DNA from: DASWJZ01 sp963739005
GTDB taxonomy: Bacteria; Pseudomonadota; Alphaproteobacteria; Rhizobiales; Afifellaceae
Direction of reading: 5' to 3'
DNA length: 64,000 bases
Assembly: GCA_963739005.1 (NCBI GenBank)
Contig: CAVTYQ010000008.1
Span: 248,001-312,000 of the forward strand
Shown: piece by piece, positions 8,201-15,362 of the stretch
How positions within the stretch are numbered: position 1 is the first letter of the stretch
Layout of the letters: each line of letters opens with the position of its first letter
Translations under genes and position numbers: made by a program
Notes under the pieces: generated by a model
What the model saw: the letters and a program-made list of their open reading frames with translations, nothing else
The model's database searches: none
Told to the model about the DNA's origin: nothing

Positions 8201-10344
8201 CCGTCGACGTCGCGCCGTGCACCCGCCGCGTCCTGGGCGGAAATCGCGGCGGCGAGCGAATCCATCTTCTCGGTCAGGCCGGCAAGGACCTCCGAAGTGG
8301 TGTCGTCTTCCTGCGCTTCGATCTGAGCGGCGAGCTCGCCGAGGCGGCGCTCAAGCCGCGCCAGCCCGTCGCCGACGGAACTGCGATCCTCGGTGAGCTG
8401 TGCGGCAAGCTCGGAAATCCGCTCCTCGATACCGGAGAGATCCGGCGTGCGCCCGGTCTCGGCCACCTCGCGGAGCTGGCTCGATATCTCTTCGAGCTGC
8501 TCGTCGACGGAGACGGCCACGGACTTCCGCTGCCGACGCGCGTCGATCAGGTCGGCGGCAACACTGCCGAGATGCGCCTCGATGCGCCCGAGCGCGTCCT
8601 CGTCGCTCAACTCGGCCGGCATCGCGTCGAGCCGCTCGGCAAGCTTCAGAATCCGCTCTTCGACGCGCGCGACCTCGCTCTGCGAGGCGATGGTCTGCAG
8701 CTGGCGCTTCAGACCGTCGACGCGCTCAAGCAGCTCTTCGGCGGAGGCGAGGCGGTGCACCAGCCCTTCCATCCGGTCGAAGCGTTCGAGGATGGCGCTC
8801 TGGTTCTCGCGCACGGCGTCGAAGCCGGGAATCTCGACTTCGATTTCGCTCACCCGCTCGACCAGGCCGCTCAGCTGATCGTGGATCTCGCCGAGGCGAT
8901 TGCCGGCCATGTTGCGGGCGGCGTTGACCTTCACCTCCATCTCGTCGATGCGCGAGCCGATCGCGGCGAGCGCGTCGGACGTGGTGCGGCCGCTGCGGCT
9001 CAGCGCCGACATGTCGTTGACGAGTTCGATGAGCTCGGCGCGGACCGGCTCGATCTGGTTCTCGTCGAGACCCTCCTGCAAGGCGTCGATGCGCGCCTCG
9101 ACCTCGGTGAATTGCCGCTCGATCACGGCGGCCATCTCGGTCTCGCGCCGGGCTGCCGCGATGTCGGCCTGTCGCCGCGCTTCCTCAAGCTCGGCGCGCC
9201 GGCGCGCCTCGCCCGCTTCCGCTTGGCGACGCGCCTCGGCAAGGTCGGCGAGACGGATCGATTCCGCCTCCTCGACGATGCGATGCCGCTCCGCCGCGGC
9301 CTGCTCCGCCATGCGGCGGCGCTCCTCGGCGGCCTCCTCCGCCTGGCGGCGGAGCTTCTCGGCGGCCGCGTCAGCCTCGGCGCGACGCAGCTCTTCCGCC
9401 GCCTCCGCTTCGGCTTGGCGTTGCGCCTCGGCCGCCTCGGCCATGCGCCTTGCTTCCGCGACCTCGGACTGGCGGCGCGCCTCCGCGGCCTCAGCCTGCC
9501 TTCGCGCTTCGGCAATATCCGACTGCCGGCGTATCTCGGCCGCCTCGGTTTCGCGCCTGGCCTCCGCAACCTCGCGTCGCCGCCGGATTTCGGCTGCGTC
9601 GGCGTCCTGCTTCGCCTCCGTCAGTTCGGCTTGACGGCGCGCTTCCGCGAGCTCGGCCTGACGGCGTGCCTCGATCGCCGCGGCGTGGCGCCGCGCGTCG
9701 GCCAGAATGGCCTGCCGCCGCCGCTCCTCGGCGCTTGCCTCGAATTCGCGCCGCGCCTCGGCCTCGGCCGCGGCCAGGCGCGCCCGCTCGGCGTTCTCCT
9801 CGGCCTCGGCCAGAAGGCGTGACTCCGCAAGCTGGGCGGCCGCGTCGTCCTCTTCGTCTTCTTCCTCGATCTGAGGGGTGGGCAATGCCTCTTCTCTTCG
9901 CGCTGCCGCCTTCGGACGAGCCTCGGGCGCCGATGTTTCGCCGCTGCGCTGCTGCAGACGGCGGCTCAACGCCTCAAGTCGCGCTTCAAGACGATCCAGG
10001 CTGTGCGCGACCAGATCGCGCTCGCCGCCCGTTTGCGGCTCGGTTTCGGCGACCGGCTCGGATCGCGCAGGCTTCGCCGCGGGAGCGCCGCGGCTCTCCC
10101 GCTCGATCGCCTCCAGGCCTTCGGAGAGCTTCTGGACGGCGATGTCGAGCTCATCGAGCGTGGGACTCTCTTCGGCAATCAAAGGGCGGCTCGCCCTGCG
10201 GGTTTCCGCCAGGCGTCCGTCGTCGGCAAAGCGGGCATCAAGCAGATCATCGACAGGTGGCTTCGCGCTTTCGCCGTCAGGTTCATTGCGCTTCTCGGCC
10301 GAGCCCTTGTCCGCCTTTGCGCCCCAGAAGGATCGCGCAATCAT
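5218..10344 (-). CDS. PodJ-like coiled-coil / Sel1 / peptidoglycan-binding polar organizer protein
   Basis: Very large protein (1708 residues) with the layout of the polar factor PodJ: an acidic N-terminus (1-170), a long Ala/Arg/Glu-rich helical region (about 175-410) with a striking nine-residue repeat, further coiled coils to about 1150, a Pro/Ala-rich linker, one membrane segment (about 1255-1277), a Pro/Ala-rich periplasmic linker, four Sel1 tetratricopeptide-like repeats (about 1430-1595) and a C-terminal peptidoglycan-binding domain (about 1648-1705). The cytoplasmic coiled coil would scaffold partners while the periplasmic part contacts the wall. Monocistronic, divergent from merR. 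PodJ orthology is inferred from domain order, not from detailed residue matches. Confidence 0.8.
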   Translation of the reverse strand: MIARSFWGAKADKGSAEKRNEPDGESAKPPVDDLLDARFADDGRLAETRRASRPLIAEESPTLDELDIAVQKLSEGLEAIERESRGAPAAKPARSEPVAETEPQTGGERDLVAHSLDRLEARLEALSRRLQQRSGETSAPEARPKAAARREEALPTPQIEEEDEEDDAAAQLAESRLLAEAEENAERARLAAAEAEARREFEASAEERRRQAILADARRHAAAIEARRQAELAEARRQAELTEAKQDADAAEIRRRREVAEARRETEAAEIRRQSDIAEARRQAEAAEARRQSEVAEARRMAEAAEAQRQAEAEAAEELRRAEADAAAEKLRRQAEEAAEERRRMAEQAAAERHRIVEEAESIRLADLAEARRQAEAGEARRRAELEEARRQADIAAARRETEMAAVIERQFTEVEARIDALQEGLDENQIEPVRAELIELVNDMSALSRSGRTTSDALAAIGSRIDEMEVKVNAARNMAGNRLGEIHDQLSGLVERVSEIEVEIPGFDAVRENQSAILERFDRMEGLVHRLASAEELLERVDGLKRQLQTIASQSEVARVEERILKLAERLDAMPAELSDEDALGRIEAHLGSVAADLIDARRQRKSVAVSVDEQLEEISSQLREVAETGRTPDLSGIEERISELAAQLTEDRSSVGDGLARLERRLGELAAQIEAQEDDTTSEVLAGLTEKMDSLAAAISAQDAAGARRDVDGLGNKLDQLARQFAAQAEHLSRRQIEPIEARLEEMHAQIAQIDKRGQDTSALFRPLVQKLREISDRLAALGAEGAATPLSDRLGAIEERLAGIAGKTSDPRGLQTQLEAIVSRLELLKGRSIDPARLNELFDRIEFAIRSLPEERFDRLEQKYEAGAIPPGRLDQLEKRIAESAAGGASAERFTRLEQKLDEIARVVSAGGEAVPQEDLAELRSDIGALRRELRLRPSTPADEPNLGELMRAIAKRLDRIPNEAPPALANLEAQIERIARVLDDPENGPAGIARIQASLKTIEKRLDDTRRSLGYRPPREVAGDAPDEEEKESVTGLARSLSEGVSSLKTSAEASETKAKDAIDAVQDTLEAVVKRMAFLERDADAASAEPIPSEPGLPEPVAEMPKEPEPAPEPPHEAPTGGLLSRFTSRQLLRRATGGRAESFSPEAEESEEASDLPLEPGTDSPLDSSLTGAPSSDTEFMSGGRKRRAGRAVARGGSEDDLPFVDDDFLAAARRAARAAAAEVEGFDEEAADASDDKAADEPKGGAGRRAIVSALVAAAMVIAAVVVVRTQVWPYEPVVAFLEDQGLLTESPAPTANVAVISPTEAPATEAPAPASLPPPSENTELTAPPAAPAAAPEAPAAESPAPSDTADLRPEGADGATASLAGAEHTQPPAPESATATPAAPTAEVASAEQGAPTPAAPVAAPATQNPLTAALPELIGPAKLRDAALAGDRIATFEVGARYAEGRGVFKDMSTAVAWYELSANAGLAPAQYRLGSIYEKGLGVPRDLTRAQGWYRRAADAGNVKAMHNLAVLYAEGAGGEPDLERAAKLFREAAEHGVRDSQFNLAILDARGLGVPQDLVEAYKWFAVAATSGDEESGKRRDIIGQALSEQDRAKAEAAAATFQPLPLVSDANEVLMPDNGWQSDDSQTSVEVKSDNDIVALVQKLLAENGYDPGPPDGLLGQKTMDAISQFQGKAGLPKTGQIDTELVAALQKRST
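9415..9699 (-). repeat. 27-bp tandem repeat encoding a nine-residue helical repeat
   Basis: Residues about 216-310 of the PodJ-like protein are built of imperfect nonapeptides such as EARRQAELA, EARRQAELT, EIRRQSDIA, EARRQAEAA, EARRQSEVA, EARRMAEAA. A shorter run of the same unit follows at residues about 369-405. The unit is nine, not seven, residues, with alternating acidic and Arg positions, which fits a charged single alpha-helix better than a classical heptad coiled coil. Confidence 0.85.
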
Positions 10345-10613
10345 CGGTGCTCCTCAGCGATGCGCAAAACGCGCTTCGGCAGGCACGAATCGCCCGTATT
10401 CCGCCGCAAGGTGAAGATGATCGTAACGAAGGTAAATAGATGGTTAACGCGTCCACCTCATTTCCTAAAAATTAACCACAACTCTTTATATTTATGAACG
10501 TCCTGGGCTCCGGCGACACACCGGCACCATTGAAACTTACGTTAACGTAAGGTAGCGGCTCAACAACCGAGAGTTCCCAGTCCCTGCGCCATTTCAAGAC
10601 TTGCGGACACGGA
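10345..10613. promoter_or_regulatory. Divergent intergenic region between podJ-like gene and merR
   Basis: A 269-bp AT-richer stretch that must carry the promoters of both the minus-strand PodJ-like gene and plus-strand merR. The merR-proximal part holds the 16-bp palindrome annotated separately. No small RNA or ORF with coding character is visible. Confidence 0.5.
10536..10551. promoter_or_regulatory. MerR operator palindrome upstream of merR
   Basis: CTTACGTTAACGTAAG is a perfect 16-bp palindrome 62 bp upstream of the merR start. A closely related copy lies upstream of the acyl-CoA dehydrogenase (11066-11081; 13 of 16 positions identical). The form resembles sites of LiuR-type MerR regulators of acyl-CoA catabolism, so it probably mediates autoregulation. 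Confidence 0.7.
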
Positions 10614-11036
10614 ATGCAGACCTCATTCACAATCGGCGAACTCGCCCGCGCGTTCGACATCAGCCTCAGAACCCTTCGCTTCTACGAGGACAAGGGCCTG
10701 ATCAAGCCGCAACGGCAAGGACTTAACCGCATCTACAGCCGACGCGACCAAGCGCGGGTCCGGCTCATCCTGCTCGGCAAGGATGTCGGCTTCTCGCTCG
10801 ACCAGATCAAGGAGATGCTCGAGCTCTACGACCTCAAGGACGGGCGGGCCTCGCATCTCAGGGTGGCGCTTTCCCGCTTCGGCGAGCATGTCGCGGCCTT
10901 GCGACGGCAAAAGAAGGCGATAAAGACCGCGATCGAAGACATGACCCGCACGATGGCGGTCATCGAGGGCATGCTGCGCGACCGCGAGGCGGAGGAGCAA
11001 CCGCCCGCTGAACCGGTGCTTCAGGCCGCCGAATGA
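10614..11036 (+). CDS. MerR family transcriptional regulator (LiuR-like)
   Basis: 140-residue MerR-family activator/repressor: N-terminal winged HTH with FTIGELARAFDISLRTLRFY, the second helix pair YSRRDQARVRLIL, and a C-terminal dimerization helix (about 80-125). No metal-binding Cys are present, consistent with the acyl-CoA-responsive branch of the family rather than metal sensors. It stands 58 bp ahead of an acyl-CoA dehydrogenase, and matching palindromes precede both genes. The likely role is control of fatty acid or branched-chain acyl-CoA oxidation; the ligand is inferred. Confidence 0.88.
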   Translation: MQTSFTIGELARAFDISLRTLRFYEDKGLIKPQRQGLNRIYSRRDQARVRLILLGKDVGFSLDQIKEMLELYDLKDGRASHLRVALSRFGEHVAALRRQKKAIKTAIEDMTRTMAVIEGMLRDREAEEQPPAEPVLQAAE

Positions 11037-11065
11037 CCCTCTTTACAAAGCATTGGCGGGCGACG

Positions 11066-11081
11066 CTTACGTTGGCGTAAC
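11066..11081. promoter_or_regulatory. MerR operator upstream of the acyl-CoA dehydrogenase
   Basis: CTTACGTTGGCGTAAC, a near-copy of the palindrome ahead of merR, ends 13 bp before the dehydrogenase ATG at 11095. It overlaps the short merR-dehydrogenase spacer, so MerR bound here could act on a promoter for the dehydrogenase independent of merR transcription. Confidence 0.65.
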
Positions 11082-11094
11082 GTTAGGGTGGAAA

Positions 11095-12891
11095 ATGCCG
11101 ACCTACAAAGCGCCTGTCGAAAGCGTGCTCTTCCTGCTCCGTGAGGTGCTGGGCTACGAGCGCTATTCCAACCTCGCCGGCTTCTCCGATGCGCCGCTCG
11201 ATACGGTCGAGGCCATCCTCGAGGAGGCCGCGAAGTTCGCCGAAGAGGTGCTGCAGCCCCTGAACCGTGTCGGCGACAAAGAAGGCTGCCGGCGGAACGA
11301 AGATGGGTCGGTGACGACGCCTGCCGGCTTCAAGGACGCCTACAAGAGCTTCACCGAGGCCGGCTGGATCGGGCTCTCCGCCGACCCCGAATATGGTGGG
11401 CAAGGGCTCCCCTATGCGCTCGCCGCGGCCACCAACGAGTTCACGGCGTCGGCGAACATGGCGTTCGGCATGTATCCGGGGCTGTCGCAGGGCGCGATTG
11501 CGGCGATCGAGCAGCACGGCTCGGCCGAGCAGAAGGCGCTCTACCTGCCGAAACTCATTTCCGGCATCTGGTCGGGCACGATGAACCTGACGGAGCCGCA
11601 GTGCGGCACCGACCTCGGGCTGATCAAGACGAAAGCGGCCAAGGCCGGCGACGGCAGCTTCAAGATCACCGGGCAGAAGATCTTCATCTCCGCCGGCGAG
11701 CACGATCTGAGCCAGAACATCGTGCATCTCGTGCTGGCGCGGATCGAGGGCGCGCCGGAGGGGACGAAGGGGCTCTCGCTCTTCGTGGTGCCGAAATTCC
11801 TCCCCGACCCCGATGGAAATCCCGGCGCGCGGAACGCGCTCTCCTGCGGATCGCTCGAAGAGAAGATGGGCATCCACGGCAACGCCACCTGCGTCATGAA
11901 CTACGACGGCGCGACGGGCTGGCTGGTCGGCGAGGCGGAGAAGGGACTCCGCGCGATGTTCACGATGATGAACGAGGCGCGTCTCGGCGTCGGCGTGCAG
12001 GGGCTCGCGCTCTCCGAGGTCGCCTATCAAAACGCCGCGCTCTACGCGCGCGACCGCCGCCAGGGGCGGGCGATCTCCGGAGCGAAGGAGCCGACCGAGA
12101 AGGTCGACCCGATCATCGTCCATCCCGATGTCCGCCGCATGCTGATGTCGATCCGCGCCTTCAACGAGGCGGCGCGCGCGCTCCTGCTGTGGACCGCGCT
12201 CAAGGGCGACGTCGCGCACCGCTCCGAGGACGACAAGGACCGCGCCGCGGCCGACGACCAGATGGGCCTGATGACGCCGATCCTAAAGGGCGTCCTGACC
12301 GACACCGGCTTCGCCAACGCGGTCGAGGCGCAGCAGATCTTCGGCGGCCACGGCTACATCGCCGAGCACGGCATGGAGCAGTTCGTGCGCGACGCGCGCA
12401 TCACCATGCTCTACGAGGGCGCGAACGGCATCCAGGCGCTCGATCTCGTCGGCCGCAAGCTGCCGAAGGACGGCGGGCGCGCGGTGATGGCCTTCTTCAA
12501 CGAGGTCGGCGCGTTCCTGAAGGAGAACGAGGCCGACCAGGCGCTTGCCGTCTACCTGAAGCCGCTCAAGCAGGGGCTCGACCATCTGCAGCAGGCGACG
12601 ATGTGGTTCATGCAGAACGCCATGGCGAAGCCGGACAATGCCGGCGCCGGCTCCACCGACTACATGCACCTCTTCGAACTCGTCGCGCTCGGCTTCATGT
12701 GGGCGAAGATGGCGAAGGCGGCGAACGAGAAGCTCAAGGAGAGCGCTGACGGGCGGGCGGATTTCTACAAGACGCGGCTGACGCTCGGGCGCTACTTCAT
12801 GGAGCGCACGATGCCGGAAACCGCTGCGCATCTCGCGCGCATCTCGACCGGCGCGGAAACGATGATGCAAATGCCGGCGGAGGCTTTCTAA
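11095..12891 (+). CDS. Acyl-CoA dehydrogenase with C-terminal extension domain
   Basis: 598-residue FAD-dependent acyl-CoA dehydrogenase of the long form (three standard domains plus the C-terminal extension seen in FadE/DmdC-like enzymes). Recognisable are the mid-domain LTEPQCGTDLG and the C-terminal FAD/active-site region QIFGGHGYIAEHGMEQFVRD with MLYEGANGIQALDLVGRKL, where the Glu is expected to be the base. Start ATG 11095 is supported by AGGG 7 bp upstream and by the conserved MPTYKAPV N-terminus; an upstream in-frame TTG (11053) would run through the operator. It catalyses the first step of beta-oxidation; chain-length preference cannot be read. Confidence 0.9.
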   Translation: MPTYKAPVESVLFLLREVLGYERYSNLAGFSDAPLDTVEAILEEAAKFAEEVLQPLNRVGDKEGCRRNEDGSVTTPAGFKDAYKSFTEAGWIGLSADPEYGGQGLPYALAAATNEFTASANMAFGMYPGLSQGAIAAIEQHGSAEQKALYLPKLISGIWSGTMNLTEPQCGTDLGLIKTKAAKAGDGSFKITGQKIFISAGEHDLSQNIVHLVLARIEGAPEGTKGLSLFVVPKFLPDPDGNPGARNALSCGSLEEKMGIHGNATCVMNYDGATGWLVGEAEKGLRAMFTMMNEARLGVGVQGLALSEVAYQNAALYARDRRQGRAISGAKEPTEKVDPIIVHPDVRRMLMSIRAFNEAARALLLWTALKGDVAHRSEDDKDRAAADDQMGLMTPILKGVLTDTGFANAVEAQQIFGGHGYIAEHGMEQFVRDARITMLYEGANGIQALDLVGRKLPKDGGRAVMAFFNEVGAFLKENEADQALAVYLKPLKQGLDHLQQATMWFMQNAMAKPDNAGAGSTDYMHLFELVALGFMWAKMAKAANEKLKESADGRADFYKTRLTLGRYFMERTMPETAAHLARISTGAETMMQMPAEAF

Positions 12892-12902
12892 GGCAAGAAG
12901 CT

Positions 12903-13769
12903 TCAGCCGCCCTTGCGCTTGAAGGCGCCTTCGATCAGGTCCGCATCGAAGCCTTGCGGCGGGCGGCCGTCGACGGCGTAGCGATAGACCACCGCGGAAT
13001 AGATGCCGGTGAGCGCGGCGCTGACGAGGATCACGATCAGGAAGACCGCGATGGCCGCGCCGAAAACGGGAAGCGCGAGGACATGATAGCCGTGGTCGTA
13101 GAGCGCCATGCCGCCGCCGAACCCGACGAGCGCAACGGCGACCGCGACGATCGACAGAACGAACGAGATGCCGGCGTTGCCGATCAGGTTCTCGCCCCAG
13201 GTCTTCTTCAAAAGGGTGGCGCTCTTCTGGATCGCCTCGATGGGCCCGATGCCTTCGGCCGCAAGGACCGGGACGACGAGGAAGGTGGTGACCGTCCAGG
13301 CGAGACCGACGCCGGCCTCGACGATGCGCCCGATGAAGCCGAGGCGCTCGGCGAGCATTCGCAAGAGAACGCCGACCGTGGCGGAGATCACGGCGTAACC
13401 GAGGATCGAACCGATGCGGCTTTGCGCCAATGCAAGCGCCGAACCTACGGTCGGATCGCCGCCGTCCAATTTTTCGATGGCCGCGCCGACGAGCGCCGTG
13501 TTGAAGAAGATGATGATGAAGTATTGCACGACGTAGAAGACGAAAATGCCCGCATAGAACGATGGGGCTAGCGCGTCCGGCCCGCCGTGCTGCATTTCCT
13601 TGAAGGCGCCGCTGATCGCGCCCATGCCGATGAAAGCCGCGGCGACGATCACCGTCGCGATGCCGGAGAGGAAGGGCAGGACGAGCAGCTCGCCGTCGGA
13701 GCGGAGCACGCCCCAGCTCGCCTTGACCAAGAGCCAGCTCCGCCCGAATCGAGAGATATCGCGAGGCAT
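12903..13769 (-). CDS. DUF6159-like multi-pass membrane protein
   Basis: 288-residue inner-membrane protein with about six hydrophobic segments (about residues 25-50, 70-95, 115-140, 150-175, 200-225 and 235-265) and a short charged C-terminus. I recognise it as DUF6159-like. It is convergent with the acyl-CoA dehydrogenase, ending 11 bp from it, and transcribed away from the thiolase. No catalytic motif is visible and its function is unknown. Confidence 0.7.
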   Translation of the reverse strand: MPRDISRFGRSWLLVKASWGVLRSDGELLVLPFLSGIATVIVAAAFIGMGAISGAFKEMQHGGPDALAPSFYAGIFVFYVVQYFIIIFFNTALVGAAIEKLDGGDPTVGSALALAQSRIGSILGYAVISATVGVLLRMLAERLGFIGRIVEAGVGLAWTVTTFLVVPVLAAEGIGPIEAIQKSATLLKKTWGENLIGNAGISFVLSIVAVAVALVGFGGGMALYDHGYHVLALPVFGAAIAVFLIVILVSAALTGIYSAVVYRYAVDGRPPQGFDADLIEGAFKRKGG

Positions 13770-13978
13770 TTCGGCGATCCGGATTTAGTGGATGCGCACG
13801 CGCTAAAAGCGGGGCGCCGGCCCGGTCATGCTGCCTCGCTTGACTGAAGGAAACGTAAAGCGCATCGACCTTGTCCGGCGCGACGCCGGCCGCGCGCCTG
13901 CGCTATACTTAAGACGGCGTTGATCGGGGTGCGCATAGGTTCGGCCTGTCGCCAGCGAGCGGCGTGATGGGAGGACGA

Positions 13979-15187
13979 ATGTCCGAGGCTTTCATATATG
14001 ACGCGGTCAGGACGCCACGTGGGCGCGGCAAGGCCGACGGCGCGCTCCACGAGGTGCCGACGGTCAGGCTCGCGGCGACGGCGCTCAAGGCCGTCCGCGA
14101 TCGCAACGCGCTCGATACCAAGCTCGTCGACGACGTGATCCTCGGCTGCGTCGATCCGGTCGGCGAGGCCGGCGGCGACGTGGCCCGCGCCGCGGTATTC
14201 GCGGCCGACTACGGCGCGCACGTGCCGGGCATGCAGATCAACCGCTTTTGCGCGTCGGGCCTCGACGCGGTCAACATGGCGGCGGCGCAGGTGATGACCG
14301 GCTATCACGACGTGGTCGTCGCCGGCGGCGTCGAATCGATGTCGCGCGTCGGCATCGGCATGTCGGGCGGCGCCTGGCCTGTCGATCCGGAGGTCGCCGT
14401 GCCCTCCTACTTCATGCCGCAGGGCGTCTCCGCCGACCTCATCGCGACGAAGTACGGATTTTCGCGCGACGACGTCGACGCTTATGCGGTCGAGAGCCAG
14501 AAGCGCACGGCGACATCGTGGAGCGAGGGGCGCTTCGCGAAGTCGATCGTGCCGGTCACCGACATCAACGAGCTGATCATCCTCGACCGCGACGAGCACC
14601 CGCGCCCCGAGACCAACATGCAGGGGCTGGCGGCGCTCAATCCGTCCTTCGAGATCGTCGGGCAGATGGGCGGCTTCGACGCCATCGCGGTGCAGGCTCA
14701 CCCCGATGTGGAGAAGGTGAAGCACGTCCACCACGCCGGCAATTCGTCGGGCATCGTCGACGGTGCGGCGGCGGTGCTCGTCGCCAACAAGGACGGCGGC
14801 AAGGCGGCGGGCCTTACGCCGCGCGCGCGGGTGCGCGCCTTCGCCAATATCGGCTCCGACCCGGCGCTGATGCTGACCGGACCGATCGACGTGACGCGGA
14901 AAGTGCTCGAGCGCTCCGGCATGATGCTTTCCGACATCGACCTCGTGGAGATCAACGAAGCCTTCGCCTCCGTGGTGCTGCGCTTCATGCAGGCGCTGGA
15001 GGTCGATCCGGACAAGGTCAACGTCAACGGCGGGGCCATCGCCATGGGGCATCCGCTCGGCGCGACCGGCGCGATGATTCTCGGCACCGTGCTCGACGAG
15101 CTGGAGCGTCGCGATCTTTCCACCGCGCTCATCACGCTCTGCATCGGCGCCGGCATGGGCACGGCAACGATCATCGAGCGGGTGTGA
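13979..15187 (+). CDS. Acetyl-CoA C-acyltransferase (thiolase)
   Basis: 402-residue type II thiolase. The acyl-accepting Cys lies in NRFCASGLDAVNMAA (about residue 91), the catalytic His in MGHPLGATGA (about 355) and the second Cys in LCIGAGMG (about 387). The ATG at 13979 has a strong GGGAGG site 4-9 bp upstream, so it is preferred to the GTG/ATG at 13964/13967. It catalyses thiolytic release of acetyl-CoA, the last step of beta-oxidation, and precedes fadJ in the same direction with a hairpin repeat between them. Confidence 0.93.
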   Translation: MSEAFIYDAVRTPRGRGKADGALHEVPTVRLAATALKAVRDRNALDTKLVDDVILGCVDPVGEAGGDVARAAVFAADYGAHVPGMQINRFCASGLDAVNMAAAQVMTGYHDVVVAGGVESMSRVGIGMSGGAWPVDPEVAVPSYFMPQGVSADLIATKYGFSRDDVDAYAVESQKRTATSWSEGRFAKSIVPVTDINELIILDRDEHPRPETNMQGLAALNPSFEIVGQMGGFDAIAVQAHPDVEKVKHVHHAGNSSGIVDGAAAVLVANKDGGKAAGLTPRARVRAFANIGSDPALMLTGPIDVTRKVLERSGMMLSDIDLVEINEAFASVVLRFMQALEVDPDKVNVNGGAIAMGHPLGATGAMILGTVLDELERRDLSTALITLCIGAGMGTATIIERV

Positions 15188-15205
15188 TGACGGCAACTGT
15201 TCTCT

Positions 15206-15307
15206 GTCGTCATTGCCGGGCTTGACCCGGCAATCCATTCCGTAGCGGCGGCGGTATGGGATTGCCGTCACGGAATGGATGCCATGGTCAAGCCATGGCA
15301 TGACGAC
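15206..15307. repeat. REP/BIME-like composite inverted repeat
   Basis: Two 38-nt arms (15206-15243 and 15270-15307) are inverted copies matching at 30 of 38 positions around a 26-nt loop. Each arm also folds on itself into a 9-bp hairpin: ATTGCCGGG/CCCGGCAAT around cttga in the first, ATGCCATGG/CCATGGCAT around tcaag in the second. The differences between arms are compensatory, so each small hairpin stays perfect. Similar extragenic repeats are common in Rhizobiales genomes. Confidence 0.85.
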
Positions 15308-15362
15308 GATGGATTGGAATTGCCTCGACACGCGGCAGACGCCGTCGAACTGGAGGACGCCT

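Noticed and set aside
7891..9822. A 643-codon plus-strand open frame inside the PodJ-like gene
   Set aside because: It is Arg/Leu/Gly/Ala-rich, contains no motif, and the opposite frame has ordered domains.
9123..9830. CRISPR-like regular repeats
   Set aside because: The repetition is 27 bp without spacers, in frame and coding for helical nonapeptides.
13826..15331. A 501-codon open frame on the minus strand opposite the thiolase
   Set aside because: The thiolase frame has the catalytic motifs; the reverse frame is His/Arg/Asp-rich as expected for a GC-rich shadow, and its start is just translated repeat DNA.
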